Assembly: GCF_004364245.1 (NCBI RefSeq)
Contig: NZ_SOAV01000006.1
Location: 62,001-126,000, forward strand
Source of the DNA: Streptomyces sp. BK208
Lineage (GTDB): Bacteria > Actinomycetota > Actinomycetes > Streptomycetales > Streptomycetaceae
Reading direction: 5' to 3'
DNA length: 64,000 nt
The notes beneath the pieces are model-generated. The model saw nothing but the letters and a program-made list of their open reading frames with translations. It was not told the DNA's origin and did no database searches. Positions 51,906 through 59,381 of this stretch are shown piece by piece (the stretch's first letter is position 1; every line of letters begins with the position of its first letter). The translations under genes and the position numbers were made by a program.

Positions 51906-52790
51906 ATGGCCCTCATCGCCCTCGCCGCCGACAAGGGTTCCCCCGGCGTCACCACCGCGGCCGTCGCCCTCGCGGCGGTCTGGCCGCGCCGTGTCCTGCT
52001 CGCCGAGACCGACCCGGCGGGAGGCGACCTGGTGTACCGGTCCGCCGCCGCGCACGGCGGTCCGCTGAACCCGAACACCGGCATGCTGTCGATCGCGGCC
52101 ACCGCGCGCCGCGGCCTCGTGCCCGACCAGCTCTGGGACCACGTGCAGCCGCTCAGCGGCGGCCTCGAAGTCCTCGTCGGGCTCGGCATCTCCGAGCAGG
52201 CCGCCGGGCTCGCCGGGCTGTGGCCGACCCTGGGCCGGGCCTTCGCCTCCCTCGCCGACTCCCCGAACGCGCCCGCCGACGTCATCGCCGACTGCGGCCG
52301 GGTCAGCGGGGACTCCCCGGCGACCGAGCTGTTTCCGCACGCCGCGCTCGTCCTGCTCCTCTCCCGCACCGAGCCGGAGGCCATCGCCCGGGTACGGGAC
52401 CGCGCCGCCGCGCTGTCCAACAAGCTGCACGGCGGAGCGCGCGGCGCCGCGAGCCTGGGCCTGCCGCTCATCGGCGTCGTCCTCGTCGCCGACACGAACA
52501 ACGCGGCCAAGCTCTCCGGCCAGGTCAACGACATGCTGGTGCACGCCCAGACCGGCGCCCGCGTGGTCGGCACGATCGCCGACGACCCGGCCGGCGCCGA
52601 CCAGTTGGCCGGGCGCAGGCGCGGGCGGCTGGAGAAGTCGCTGCTCATCCGCTCGGCCCGCAAGGTCACCTCGGACCTGTACCAGCAGTTCGGTGCCGCC
52701 TGGTCCGTGCCCGGCGGCCACGCCGGTCCCGGTGCCACCGGCCACACCGGTCCCGCCGGCATGTCCGGCCACGCGGGGGCCGGCCGATGA
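51906..52790 (+). CDS. CpaE/TadZ-like ParA-family protein with altered P-loop
   Basis: This encodes 294 residues. It follows the MinD/ParA fold: DKGSPGVTTAAVALAAVWP near residue 9, AETDPAGGDLVYR near 35, and DVIADCGRV near 120. The deviant Walker A keeps the first lysine but has GVTT instead of GKTT, so ATP turnover may be weak. In Tad operons such proteins (TadZ) place the pilus machinery at the pole or tip. The tail has Gly/His/Pro repeats (GHAGPGATGHTGPAG). The stop overlaps tadA (ATGA). Confidence 0.78.
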   Translation: MALIALAADKGSPGVTTAAVALAAVWPRRVLLAETDPAGGDLVYRSAAAHGGPLNPNTGMLSIAATARRGLVPDQLWDHVQPLSGGLEVLVGLGISEQAAGLAGLWPTLGRAFASLADSPNAPADVIADCGRVSGDSPATELFPHAALVLLLSRTEPEAIARVRDRAAALSNKLHGGARGAASLGLPLIGVVLVADTNNAAKLSGQVNDMLVHAQTGARVVGTIADDPAGADQLAGRRRGRLEKSLLIRSARKVTSDLYQQFGAAWSVPGGHAGPGATGHTGPAGMSGHAGAGR

Positions 52791-54094
52791 CCGCTGTCGA
52801 CCACGCGTTGGTCAAGCGGTTCCGGCAGGACGCCGGTGACCGCATCGCCGAGCAGCGCCGCCAGGACCAGGTCTCCGGCGTCACCCCGATGTCCACCGAG
52901 GACGAACGGCACTACGCCCGCGCCGTCATCGCGCAGATACTCGAGGAGTACGCCCGCGCCGAGATCAACGCCGGGCGCACGCCGCTGGACGCGGAGACCG
53001 AGGAGGCGTACGCGGCCGCCGTGCACGCCGCGCTCTTCGGCGTGGGGCGGCTCCAGCCGCTGCTCGACGACCCCGAGGTCGAGAACATCGACATCAACGG
53101 CTGCGACCACGTCTTCGTCGGCTACTCCGACGGGCGCGAGGTACGCGGCGAGCCGGTCGCCGAGACCGACGAGGAGCTCATCGAGCTGATCCAGATCCTC
53201 GGCGCCTACTCGGGTCTGTCCTCCCGCCCCTTCGACTCCGCCAACCCGCAGCTGGACCTCAGGCTGCCGGACGGCTCACGTCTGTCGGCGGTCATGGACG
53301 TCGCCCGGCGCCCGGCGCTCTCCATCCGCCGCGCCCGCCTGGGCAAGGTCTTCATCTCCGACCTGGTCGGCAACGGCACCCTCACCCCCGAGCTGGGCCA
53401 CTTCCTGGCCTGCGCGGTCCGGGCCCGCAAGAACATCATGATCGCGGGCGCCACCAACGCCGGAAAGACGACGCTGCTGCGCGCCCTCGCCAACGAGATC
53501 CCGCCGCACGAGCGGCTGATCACCGTGGAACGCGCGCTGGAGCTGGGCCTCGACACCTTCCCCGAACTCCACCCCAACGTCGTGGCGTTCGAGGAGCGGC
53601 TCCCCAACTCCGAGGGCCAGGGCGCCATCGGCATGGCGGAACTGGTCCGCCGTTCCCTGCGCATGAACCCCTCCCGCGTCATCGTCGGTGAGGTGCTCGG
53701 CGACGAGATCGTCACCATGCTGAACGCGATGTCGCAGGGCAACGACGGCTCGCTCTCCACGATCCACGCCAACAGCTCGCACGAGGTCTTCAACCGCATC
53801 TCCACGTACGCCCTCCAGGCGACCGAGCGGCTGCCGATCGAGGCCAGCCAGATGCTGGTGGCGGGCGCTGTCAACTTCGTCGTCTTCGTCCAGCGGCGCA
53901 ACGACTTCCAGAGCGGCGGGCGCCTCCAGCGCACGGTCACCTCGGTCCGCGAGGTCAACGGCGTCGACGGCCGCGTACTGTCCAGCGAGGTGTTCGCCGA
54001 GACGCCGGACGGCCAGGTCGTACCGCACGCCCCCATCGCCTGCCTGGAGGAACTCATCGCCTACGGCTACCGGCCCAACGGAACGTGGGGGTGA
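52787..54094 (+). CDS. tadA: TadA/CpaF secretion ATPase of the Tad pilus
   Basis: This encodes 435 residues from ATG 52787. The type II/IV secretion ATPase motifs are in order: an N-terminal helical domain, FDSANPQLDLRLPDGSRLSA, Walker A GATNAGKTTLLRA near 226, the Asp box ITVERALELG, Walker B SRVIVGEVLGDEI, and the His box LSTIHANSS. It drives Flp pilin assembly from the cytoplasm. Overlaps on both sides (ATGA, GTGA) show it is made in step with the ParA-like protein and TadB. Confidence 0.93.
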   Translation: MTAVDHALVKRFRQDAGDRIAEQRRQDQVSGVTPMSTEDERHYARAVIAQILEEYARAEINAGRTPLDAETEEAYAAAVHAALFGVGRLQPLLDDPEVENIDINGCDHVFVGYSDGREVRGEPVAETDEELIELIQILGAYSGLSSRPFDSANPQLDLRLPDGSRLSAVMDVARRPALSIRRARLGKVFISDLVGNGTLTPELGHFLACAVRARKNIMIAGATNAGKTTLLRALANEIPPHERLITVERALELGLDTFPELHPNVVAFEERLPNSEGQGAIGMAELVRRSLRMNPSRVIVGEVLGDEIVTMLNAMSQGNDGSLSTIHANSSHEVFNRISTYALQATERLPIEASQMLVAGAVNFVVFVQRRNDFQSGGRLQRTVTSVREVNGVDGRVLSSEVFAETPDGQVVPHAPIACLEELIAYGYRPNGTWG

Positions 54095-55167
54095 CGGACA
54101 TGAGCGCCACGAACGACGCGACGACCACCCTCGCGGCACTGGACTCGCTCGGCTCCATGGGCGGACTGTTCTCGACCACGGTCCTGTACGCGCTCGGCTG
54201 CGGCGTCGCCGTCGGCGGCGGCCTCGCCCTCTTCCTGGTCGCGGTACGCGGACTGCCCGTCAAGCCCGAGCACGAGAAGCGGCAGGCCAGCGAGCGCGTC
54301 AACGAGCTGATCCGCTGGGCGGGCCGGCGCGGCTCCGCAGCCGCCCTCGTCGGTCTGGCCGTCCTGCTCCTGACCCGCTGGGCGGTGCTGGGCATCGCGG
54401 CCGGAGTCCTCGTCTTCTTCTGGGACCGCCTCTTCGGCGGCGCCTCCGAGGAACGCGCCGCCATGAAGCGGGTCGAGGCCCTCGCCTCCTGGACCGAGTC
54501 GCTGCGCGACACCATCGCGGGCGCGGTCGGCCTGGAGCAGGCCATCCCGGCCTCGGCCCGCGCCGCGGCGCCGGTCCTGCGGCCCCACCTGGACGCCCTG
54601 GTCGACCGGCTGCGCTCGCGCACCCCGCTGCCCGACGCGCTCCAGCACCTCGCCGACGAGATCGACGACGCGTCCGCCGACATCATCGTCGCCGCGCTGA
54701 TCCTCAACGCGCGGCTGCGCGGCCCGGGTCTGCGGCAGGTCCTCGGCGCGCTCGCCAAGTCGGCGCGCGAGGAGGTCGACATGCGCCAGCGCGTGATGGC
54801 GCAGCGCGCCTCGACCCGCCGGTCCGTACAGATCGTGGTCGCGGTGTCGGTCCTCTTCGTCCTCGGCCTGTCCATCTTCAACCGGGACTTCGTCGAGCCG
54901 TACGGCTCACCCGTCGGCCAGCTCGTCCTGGCCTGCGTGTGCGGGCTGTTCGCGCTGGGCTTCTGGTGGCTGCGGAAGCTGTCCACCATCGAGACGCCGG
55001 AACGCTTCCTGGTCCGGGACGGCGCGGGCGTCCAGTTCGTGCGCCCCCGCACACCGGGCCAGCCGGGCCAGCCGGGCCACTCCGGTCGGCCGGGGCAGCC
55101 CGTACAGCGCCTGCCGCAACCGTCGCAGCCGTCGCCGGCGTCCGGGGACGAGGGGGTACGTCGATGA
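54091..55167 (+). CDS. tadB: TadB inner-membrane pilus assembly protein
   Basis: This encodes 358 residues from GTG 54091, overlapping the tadA stop; ATG 54100 is three codons in. It is a polytopic protein with a GspF/T2SSF domain: helices near 25-50 and 80-115, then the cytoplasmic helical bundle (LASWTESLRDTIAGAVGLEQAI, TPLPDALQHLADEI, GLRQVLGALAKSAREEV) and two more helices near 250-300. The tail is rich in Gly, Gln and Pro. With TadC it forms the membrane platform on which TadA acts. Confidence 0.9.
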   Translation: MTDMSATNDATTTLAALDSLGSMGGLFSTTVLYALGCGVAVGGGLALFLVAVRGLPVKPEHEKRQASERVNELIRWAGRRGSAAALVGLAVLLLTRWAVLGIAAGVLVFFWDRLFGGASEERAAMKRVEALASWTESLRDTIAGAVGLEQAIPASARAAAPVLRPHLDALVDRLRSRTPLPDALQHLADEIDDASADIIVAALILNARLRGPGLRQVLGALAKSAREEVDMRQRVMAQRASTRRSVQIVVAVSVLFVLGLSIFNRDFVEPYGSPVGQLVLACVCGLFALGFWWLRKLSTIETPERFLVRDGAGVQFVRPRTPGQPGQPGHSGRPGQPVQRLPQPSQPSPASGDEGVRR

Positions 55168-56084
55168 ACCTGACCATGCCGGTCCTGGTCGGCGCCGTCA
55201 TCGGACTGGGCGTCTACGCCCTGGTCCGCGCCCTGATGCCGAGCAGACGCAGTCCGGTCCAGCAGGTCGCCCGGATCGACGCGATGCGGGCGCGCGGGGC
55301 GGCGTACGAGTCGTCCCGCGCCGCGCAGGACACCGGCCGTCTCGGTTCGCTGCGGGCCCAGGTCGGCGCCCGGGTCGCCGAGCTGTACCTCCAGCAGGGC
55401 TGGGAGCAGCGCTCGCTGCGCGCGGACCTGGCGGTGCTGGACCGCAGCTGGGAGAAGTTCCTGGCGACCAAGGCGCTGCTGGCCGCGGGCGGGCTGTTCT
55501 TCGGCCCGTTCCTGTTCGCCATCGTCTGGCAGCTGGGCTTCGGCGACAGCCCGATCATCCCGGTCTGGCTGGCCCTGCTGTGCGCAGCGCTCTTCTTCTT
55601 CCTCCCCGACCTGGAGGTCCGCCGGGACGCCGCCGAGAAGCGCCGTGACCTGCGGCGCGTGATCGGCGCCTACCTGGACCTGGTCTCCATGAGCCTCGCG
55701 GGCGGCCGCGGTCTGCCGGAGGCGCTGATGGCGGCCGCCGAGGTCTCCGACGGCTGGGCCACCCACCGCATCCGCAACGCGCTGGCCGACGCGCGCATCA
55801 CGGGCATCAGCCAGTGGCAGGCGCTGGGCCAGCTCGGCGAGGACCTGGGCGTCGAGGAGCTCAAGGACCTGTCCGCCTCGCTCGCCCTGGTGGCGGACGA
55901 CGGCGCCAAGGTCCGCGAGTCCCTCGCCTCCCGCGCGGAGACCATGCGGCACCGGGAACTCGCCGAGATCGAGGGCAGCGCGGGTGAGAAGTCCCAGTCG
56001 ATGCTCGTGGCCCAGCTCCTGCTGTGCGCAGGGTTCCTGGTGTTCCTGATCTACCCGGCGGCGATGCGGGTGTTCCAGGTGTGA
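55164..56084 (+). CDS. tadC: TadC inner-membrane pilus assembly protein
   Basis: This encodes 306 residues from ATG 55164 in ATGA overlap with tadB. It has a first helix at the N-terminus, two near 100-150, a T2SSF bundle (YLDLVSMSLAGGRGLPEALM, SQWQALGQLGEDLGVEELKD, ESLASRAETMRHRELAEIEG) and a last helix (LLLCAGFLVFLIYPAAMRV). It is the second platform protein of the Tad system. The pilin gene follows after 89 bases. Confidence 0.9.
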   Translation: MNLTMPVLVGAVIGLGVYALVRALMPSRRSPVQQVARIDAMRARGAAYESSRAAQDTGRLGSLRAQVGARVAELYLQQGWEQRSLRADLAVLDRSWEKFLATKALLAAGGLFFGPFLFAIVWQLGFGDSPIIPVWLALLCAALFFFLPDLEVRRDAAEKRRDLRRVIGAYLDLVSMSLAGGRGLPEALMAAAEVSDGWATHRIRNALADARITGISQWQALGQLGEDLGVEELKDLSASLALVADDGAKVRESLASRAETMRHRELAEIEGSAGEKSQSMLVAQLLLCAGFLVFLIYPAAMRVFQV

Positions 56085-56173
56085 CGCCGCCTTCCACGCA
56101 CCCGTGCCAGACCCGATCCAGCAGCTCCGAGCCGCTTCGCTCCCAGAACCGATACGAGAGGACGTAACCCACC

Positions 56174-56434
56174 ATGAACGGACGGAACTTCCGCACCGGC
56201 ACCACGGGCATCGTGCCCGTCGACTTCCTGATCACCTTCCTGCGGGCCCGGGTGGACCGCGCCCGCTCCGGTGAACTGGACCGCGGCGCCTCCGCGGTCG
56301 AGTGGGTCATCATCTCCGCGGTCGTCGTCGCGATCGTCGGCGTGGTGGCCGCCATCATCAACACCGCCCTCAGCGACGGCGCCAACAAGGTCGGCGACTG
56401 CATCAAGGGCGCGGACGCGGGCAAGACCTGCTGA
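56174..56434 (+). CDS. flp: Flp-type pilin
   Basis: This encodes 86 residues. A basic N-terminus (to about 40) is followed by DRGASAVEWVIISAVVVAIVG, a class III prepilin signature with Gly at the cleavage site and Glu at position +5 (GASAVEW, where many pilins have EY), then one hydrophobic helix and a short polar end with two cysteines (DCIKGADAGKTC). The 90-base upstream gap suggests an extra promoter or processing for high expression of this major subunit. No TadV/CpaA prepilin peptidase is in the window. Confidence 0.88.
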   Translation: MNGRNFRTGTTGIVPVDFLITFLRARVDRARSGELDRGASAVEWVIISAVVVAIVGVVAAIINTALSDGANKVGDCIKGADAGKTC

Positions 56435-56465
56435 CCGGCCGGCGCGGGGCACTGACGGGGACGAC

Positions 56466-56975
56466 GTGACGGGACAGACGGGGACGAGGACGCCGGGCGC
56501 CGCGCGCGGCGTGCTCAGAGGCGTGCACGGACGGGTGCGCCGCAGGGTGGACGCCGCGCGGGAGGCCGCGACCAGCCGCGGTGACGACTCCGGCATGACC
56601 GCGATCGAGTTCGTGCTGCTCACTCCGGTCCTGTTCTTCATGATCTTCGCGACGGTGCAGTTCGGTCTGTACTTCTTCGCCGACCACGTGGCGCAGGCCG
56701 CGGCCCAGGCGGGCGCGCGCAAGGCCCGCGCGACGGCCGACGCCCGGCCCGGCGCGTGGCGGGGCGAGGCCCGGGACGTGGTCGACAGCTACATCGGCCA
56801 ACTCGGCCCGCAGCTGGTCCTGTCACCCGACGTGAAGACCCTCCAGCCGGAGCAGAACACGGTCGGCGTGGAGATCACGGCCCGTATCCCCACGGTCTTC
56901 CCGGGCCTGGACCTGACGGTGCACGCCCGGTCGACGGGGCCGGTCGAGCGCTTCGTGCAGGAGGGGGGCAACTAG
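56466..56975 (+). CDS. tadE: TadE-family minor pilin
   Basis: This encodes 169 residues from GTG 56466. An Arg-rich cytoplasmic start of about 40 residues precedes DDSGMTAIEFVLLTPVLFFMIFATVQFGLYF, the TadE signature (G-MTAIEF) and helix. The outside part begins AGARKARATADARPGAW. It is a pseudopilin of the Tad pilus, followed with no gap by a second TadE/F-like gene. Confidence 0.87.
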   Translation: MTGQTGTRTPGAARGVLRGVHGRVRRRVDAAREAATSRGDDSGMTAIEFVLLTPVLFFMIFATVQFGLYFFADHVAQAAAQAGARKARATADARPGAWRGEARDVVDSYIGQLGPQLVLSPDVKTLQPEQNTVGVEITARIPTVFPGLDLTVHARSTGPVERFVQEGGN

Positions 56976-57410
56976 ATGGACCACTCCCGCCGCAGAGGCG
57001 ACCGGCCGCGGGGGAGCGGGGACGACCGGGGCCTGTCCACCGTCGAGGTGGTCATCCTGGCCCCCGTGATGATCCTGTTCATCCTCGTCCTGGTGGCCTT
57101 CGGCCAGCTGGTCGACGGCCGCGGCGCACTCGACGGCGCCGCCAGGGACGCGGCCCGCGCGGGCTCGATCCAGAAGGACCACGGCACGGCGATCGCGGAG
57201 GCGAAGAAGGCCGCCGAGTCCAACCTCGCGGACGTCTGCTCCGGCCCGGTCTCCGTCGTCCAGAAGAGCCCGGGCTTCGAACCGGACACCCTCTTCACCG
57301 TCGAGGTGAGCTGCGAGGTGCGCGGCCTGGCCTCGATCGGCCTGGACATCCCCACCACCCTGTCGGCGACCTTCAGTTCGCCGCTGGACCCGTACCGGAG
57401 GACGGCGTGA
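56976..57410 (+). CDS. TadE/TadF-like minor pilin
   Basis: This encodes 144 residues from ATG 56976, directly after the tadE stop. A basic tail then DRGLSTVEVVILAPVMILFILVLVAFGQLV has the prepilin form G(L)STVE with a single helix, and an outside domain with two cysteines (VCSGPVSV, VSCEVRG). Overlap GTGA joins it to the next gene. It is either TadF or a second TadE. Confidence 0.85.
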   Translation: MDHSRRRGDRPRGSGDDRGLSTVEVVILAPVMILFILVLVAFGQLVDGRGALDGAARDAARAGSIQKDHGTAIAEAKKAAESNLADVCSGPVSVVQKSPGFEPDTLFTVEVSCEVRGLASIGLDIPTTLSATFSSPLDPYRRTA

Positions 57411-57868
57411 GATCCCTGGTACGCGAGTGGCTCGCGGACCGGCGCACCCGGCTGGACGACCGCGGCTCGGGCGCCGGCGCGGTCATCATCTTCGCGCTGG
57501 TCTTCCTGTCCCTCTCGGCCTTCGTCATCGACGGCGGCATGTCCATCTCCAAGCGCGAACGCGCCGCGGACATCGCGGAGCAGGCGGCGCGCTACGCCGC
57601 CCAGGACATCGACCGCGAGGCCCTCTACGACGACGTGGGCGGCCCCGCCCCCATCAACTACGAGAACTGCGACGCCCGGGTCAAGGCCTTCGCCGCCGAG
57701 ATGGACATGACCGGCGCGGACATCGCCGCGACCCACTGCGTCACGGCCGACGCGGCCCAGGTGCAGGTCGAGGTCCAGCTCACCTACGCCCCGGTCTTCA
57801 CCGGCATGTTCTACGGCGGCGACGTGGTGGTCCACGGACAGGCGGTGGCGGAGAACGAGGTGGGGTGA
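57407..57868 (+). CDS. TadG-like pilus protein, short form
   Basis: This encodes 153 residues from GTG 57407. GSGAGAVIIFALVFLSLSAFVIDGG near residue 20 is the TadG-type N-terminal membrane segment (helix then VIDGG), followed by an outside region with two cysteines (YENCDARVK, ATHCVTAD). Gram-negative TadG proteins have a large von Willebrand domain that is missing here; short forms are usual in actinobacteria. It is the last gene of the nine-gene Tad operon. Confidence 0.85.
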   Translation: MRSLVREWLADRRTRLDDRGSGAGAVIIFALVFLSLSAFVIDGGMSISKRERAADIAEQAARYAAQDIDREALYDDVGGPAPINYENCDARVKAFAAEMDMTGADIAATHCVTADAAQVQVEVQLTYAPVFTGMFYGGDVVVHGQAVAENEVG

Positions 57869-57945
57869 GCCGGCGTACCGGACGTGGCCCGACCCGGTGA
57901 GGGACCAGTCCCACCGAGGTGCGGTACGGCGACCCCGGCCGGCTG

Positions 57946-58287
57946 CTACGTGCCGCCGCCCTTGCCGCCCTTGCCGCCCCGCTTGTCCTCCGTCTTCACG
58001 GCGTCGTTGACCTTCTTGGTGAGATCGTCGTCGAGTTTCTTGAACTCGCGGACGACGGCGTCCGACATCCCGGCCAGGGCGTCGAGTTGCTGGCCGATGT
58101 CCTCGCGGCCGTCCTCCCAGTTGGACTCGAAGTCGTCGAGCGCGTCGTTGACGCTGCCGTCGCCGATGTCGTCCTGATAGGACTCGAAGAGCTTCTTCGT
58201 GTGGTTCAGCCGCGTTTTCAGCGACCGCAACTGGCGCCCGTAGTCCTCCAGGTCGCTCAACGGGATCGCGAGATCGCTCTTGCCCAT
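57946..58287 (-). CDS. WXG100-like protein of the second type VII module
   Basis: This encodes 113 residues from ATG 58287. Two long helices meet at FESNWEDGREDIGQQ, a WxxG variant of the WXG turn; the C-terminus is a Lys/Gly-rich tail (KRGGKGGKGGG). This is the WXG100 size class. It is the last gene of the minus-strand run toxin-immunity-hypothetical-WXG, and is likely the small partner exported with the toxin encoded at 59382-60944. Confidence 0.78.
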   Translation of the reverse strand: MGKSDLAIPLSDLEDYGRQLRSLKTRLNHTKKLFESYQDDIGDGSVNDALDDFESNWEDGREDIGQQLDALAGMSDAVVREFKKLDDDLTKKVNDAVKTEDKRGGKGGKGGGT

Positions 58288-58309
58288 GGCCCGAAGTCCT
58301 TTCTGCGGG

Positions 58310-58957
58310 TCAGACGAAACGGAAGGAGCCGGTCACAGCGTCGAAGATGTCGTGGAACGCCTCGGCGAGATCCAGCACCGGGCTTGCTCCGGAGACGAGG
58401 ACGACCTGGTCGGTGGTTCCGGGGACGGGGATGTACGTCTGCGTGAGCACCATACGGAGGGTACGACTGTCGCCCGGCGCCACCGGTACGTCCTCTACGC
58501 CGTAGGTCCGCGCGGCCATGCCCACTTCGGGAATGTCGACCGTCGTCACCTTGCGCCAGGCATCGCCTTCACGCCGCGCGGTGATCACACGCAGGCTGTC
58601 GGCGATGGCCCGGGGATCGGTGGACAGGGCGACGCCCTGCTTGTTCCTGGCGCCTAGAACGGACACGGTGACGGTCGCGGAGAGCGGTACACCGTCGAAG
58701 TTCTCGGCCATGCACCCCAGGTAGAGGGCACCGGAGTCGTGGGCGTCCTTGGCCATCTTCCGGAGCATGGCGGTCAGATCGGCGCGATACGGTCCGAGTT
58801 CGGGCGTCTCTTCGAGGCGTTCATCCACCAAGGCGCGGATCGTCGCCTCTCGGCCTTCAGGACGGATGTCGAACTCCCACCACGAATTCGGAACCGAAAC
58901 TGAAATACCGAACGGAGCGTCCCGTTGCTCTGACCCTGCAGACTTTCGGTCACTCAT
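58310..58957 (-). CDS. Hypothetical protein of the second type VII module
   Basis: This encodes 215 residues from ATG 58957. There is no signal peptide. SVSVPNSWWEFDI at the N-terminus and QTYIPVPGTTDQVVLVSG followed by EAFHDIFDAVTGSFRF at the end match the strand-helix pattern of the protein at 44883-45602 and of Mog1/PsbP/LpqN-like folds. Position between the WXG gene and the immunity candidate suggests a module component; the function is unknown. Confidence 0.6.
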   Translation of the reverse strand: MSDRKSAGSEQRDAPFGISVSVPNSWWEFDIRPEGREATIRALVDERLEETPELGPYRADLTAMLRKMAKDAHDSGALYLGCMAENFDGVPLSATVTVSVLGARNKQGVALSTDPRAIADSLRVITARREGDAWRKVTTVDIPEVGMAARTYGVEDVPVAPGDSRTLRMVLTQTYIPVPGTTDQVVLVSGASPVLDLAEAFHDIFDAVTGSFRFV

Positions 58958-59003
58958 GCTTTATGTCACCCAACCTGGTATGGCGCGCACGTAAATCCCT
59001 TCC

Positions 59004-59378
59004 TCACTCAGGCAGCGGAAGCCCTTCGGCCTCAGCAATCTCCAGTGTCTGCTCAATGGTAAGCTCTGGCGCAGTGAATTTGCGTGAGATGATGTGATCG
59101 AGGAATTCGCGTGGTGGGGCCACTCTGTGATACTTGACGTAGTCCGACCAGGCGAGCTGCCAGACCCAAGTGCCATCGGTCATGATCCCGACGCGAACGT
59201 GCATGTCTGATGAATCGGAGAAGGGGTCGGGTACAGTGCCCGGTGAGAAAAGCACTGGCTCTGCCTCCTCAAGGAAGCCGGAGAGCCGATCGGCCATTTC
59301 TTCGTCGAGCGTTCCTGGTGCAAAGTCGGCCTCCAGTTGAGGCTCGCCGATTCGGTGAGGCGCAGGAATCATAGTCAT
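59004..59378 (-). CDS. Candidate immunity protein for the adjacent toxin
   Basis: This encodes 124 residues from ATG 59378, which lies three bases after the toxin gene's stop. The composition is acidic (APGTLDEEMADRLSGFLEEA, IEQTLEIAEAEGLPLPE), with no signal or membrane helix, as in most cytoplasmic immunity proteins. The sequence around WVWQLAWSDYVKYHRV is aromatic. No family is recognised; the call rests on position, size and acidity. Confidence 0.6.
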   Translation of the reverse strand: MTMIPAPHRIGEPQLEADFAPGTLDEEMADRLSGFLEEAEPVLFSPGTVPDPFSDSSDMHVRVGIMTDGTWVWQLAWSDYVKYHRVAPPREFLDHIISRKFTAPELTIEQTLEIAEAEGLPLPE

Positions 59379-59381
59379 TTT

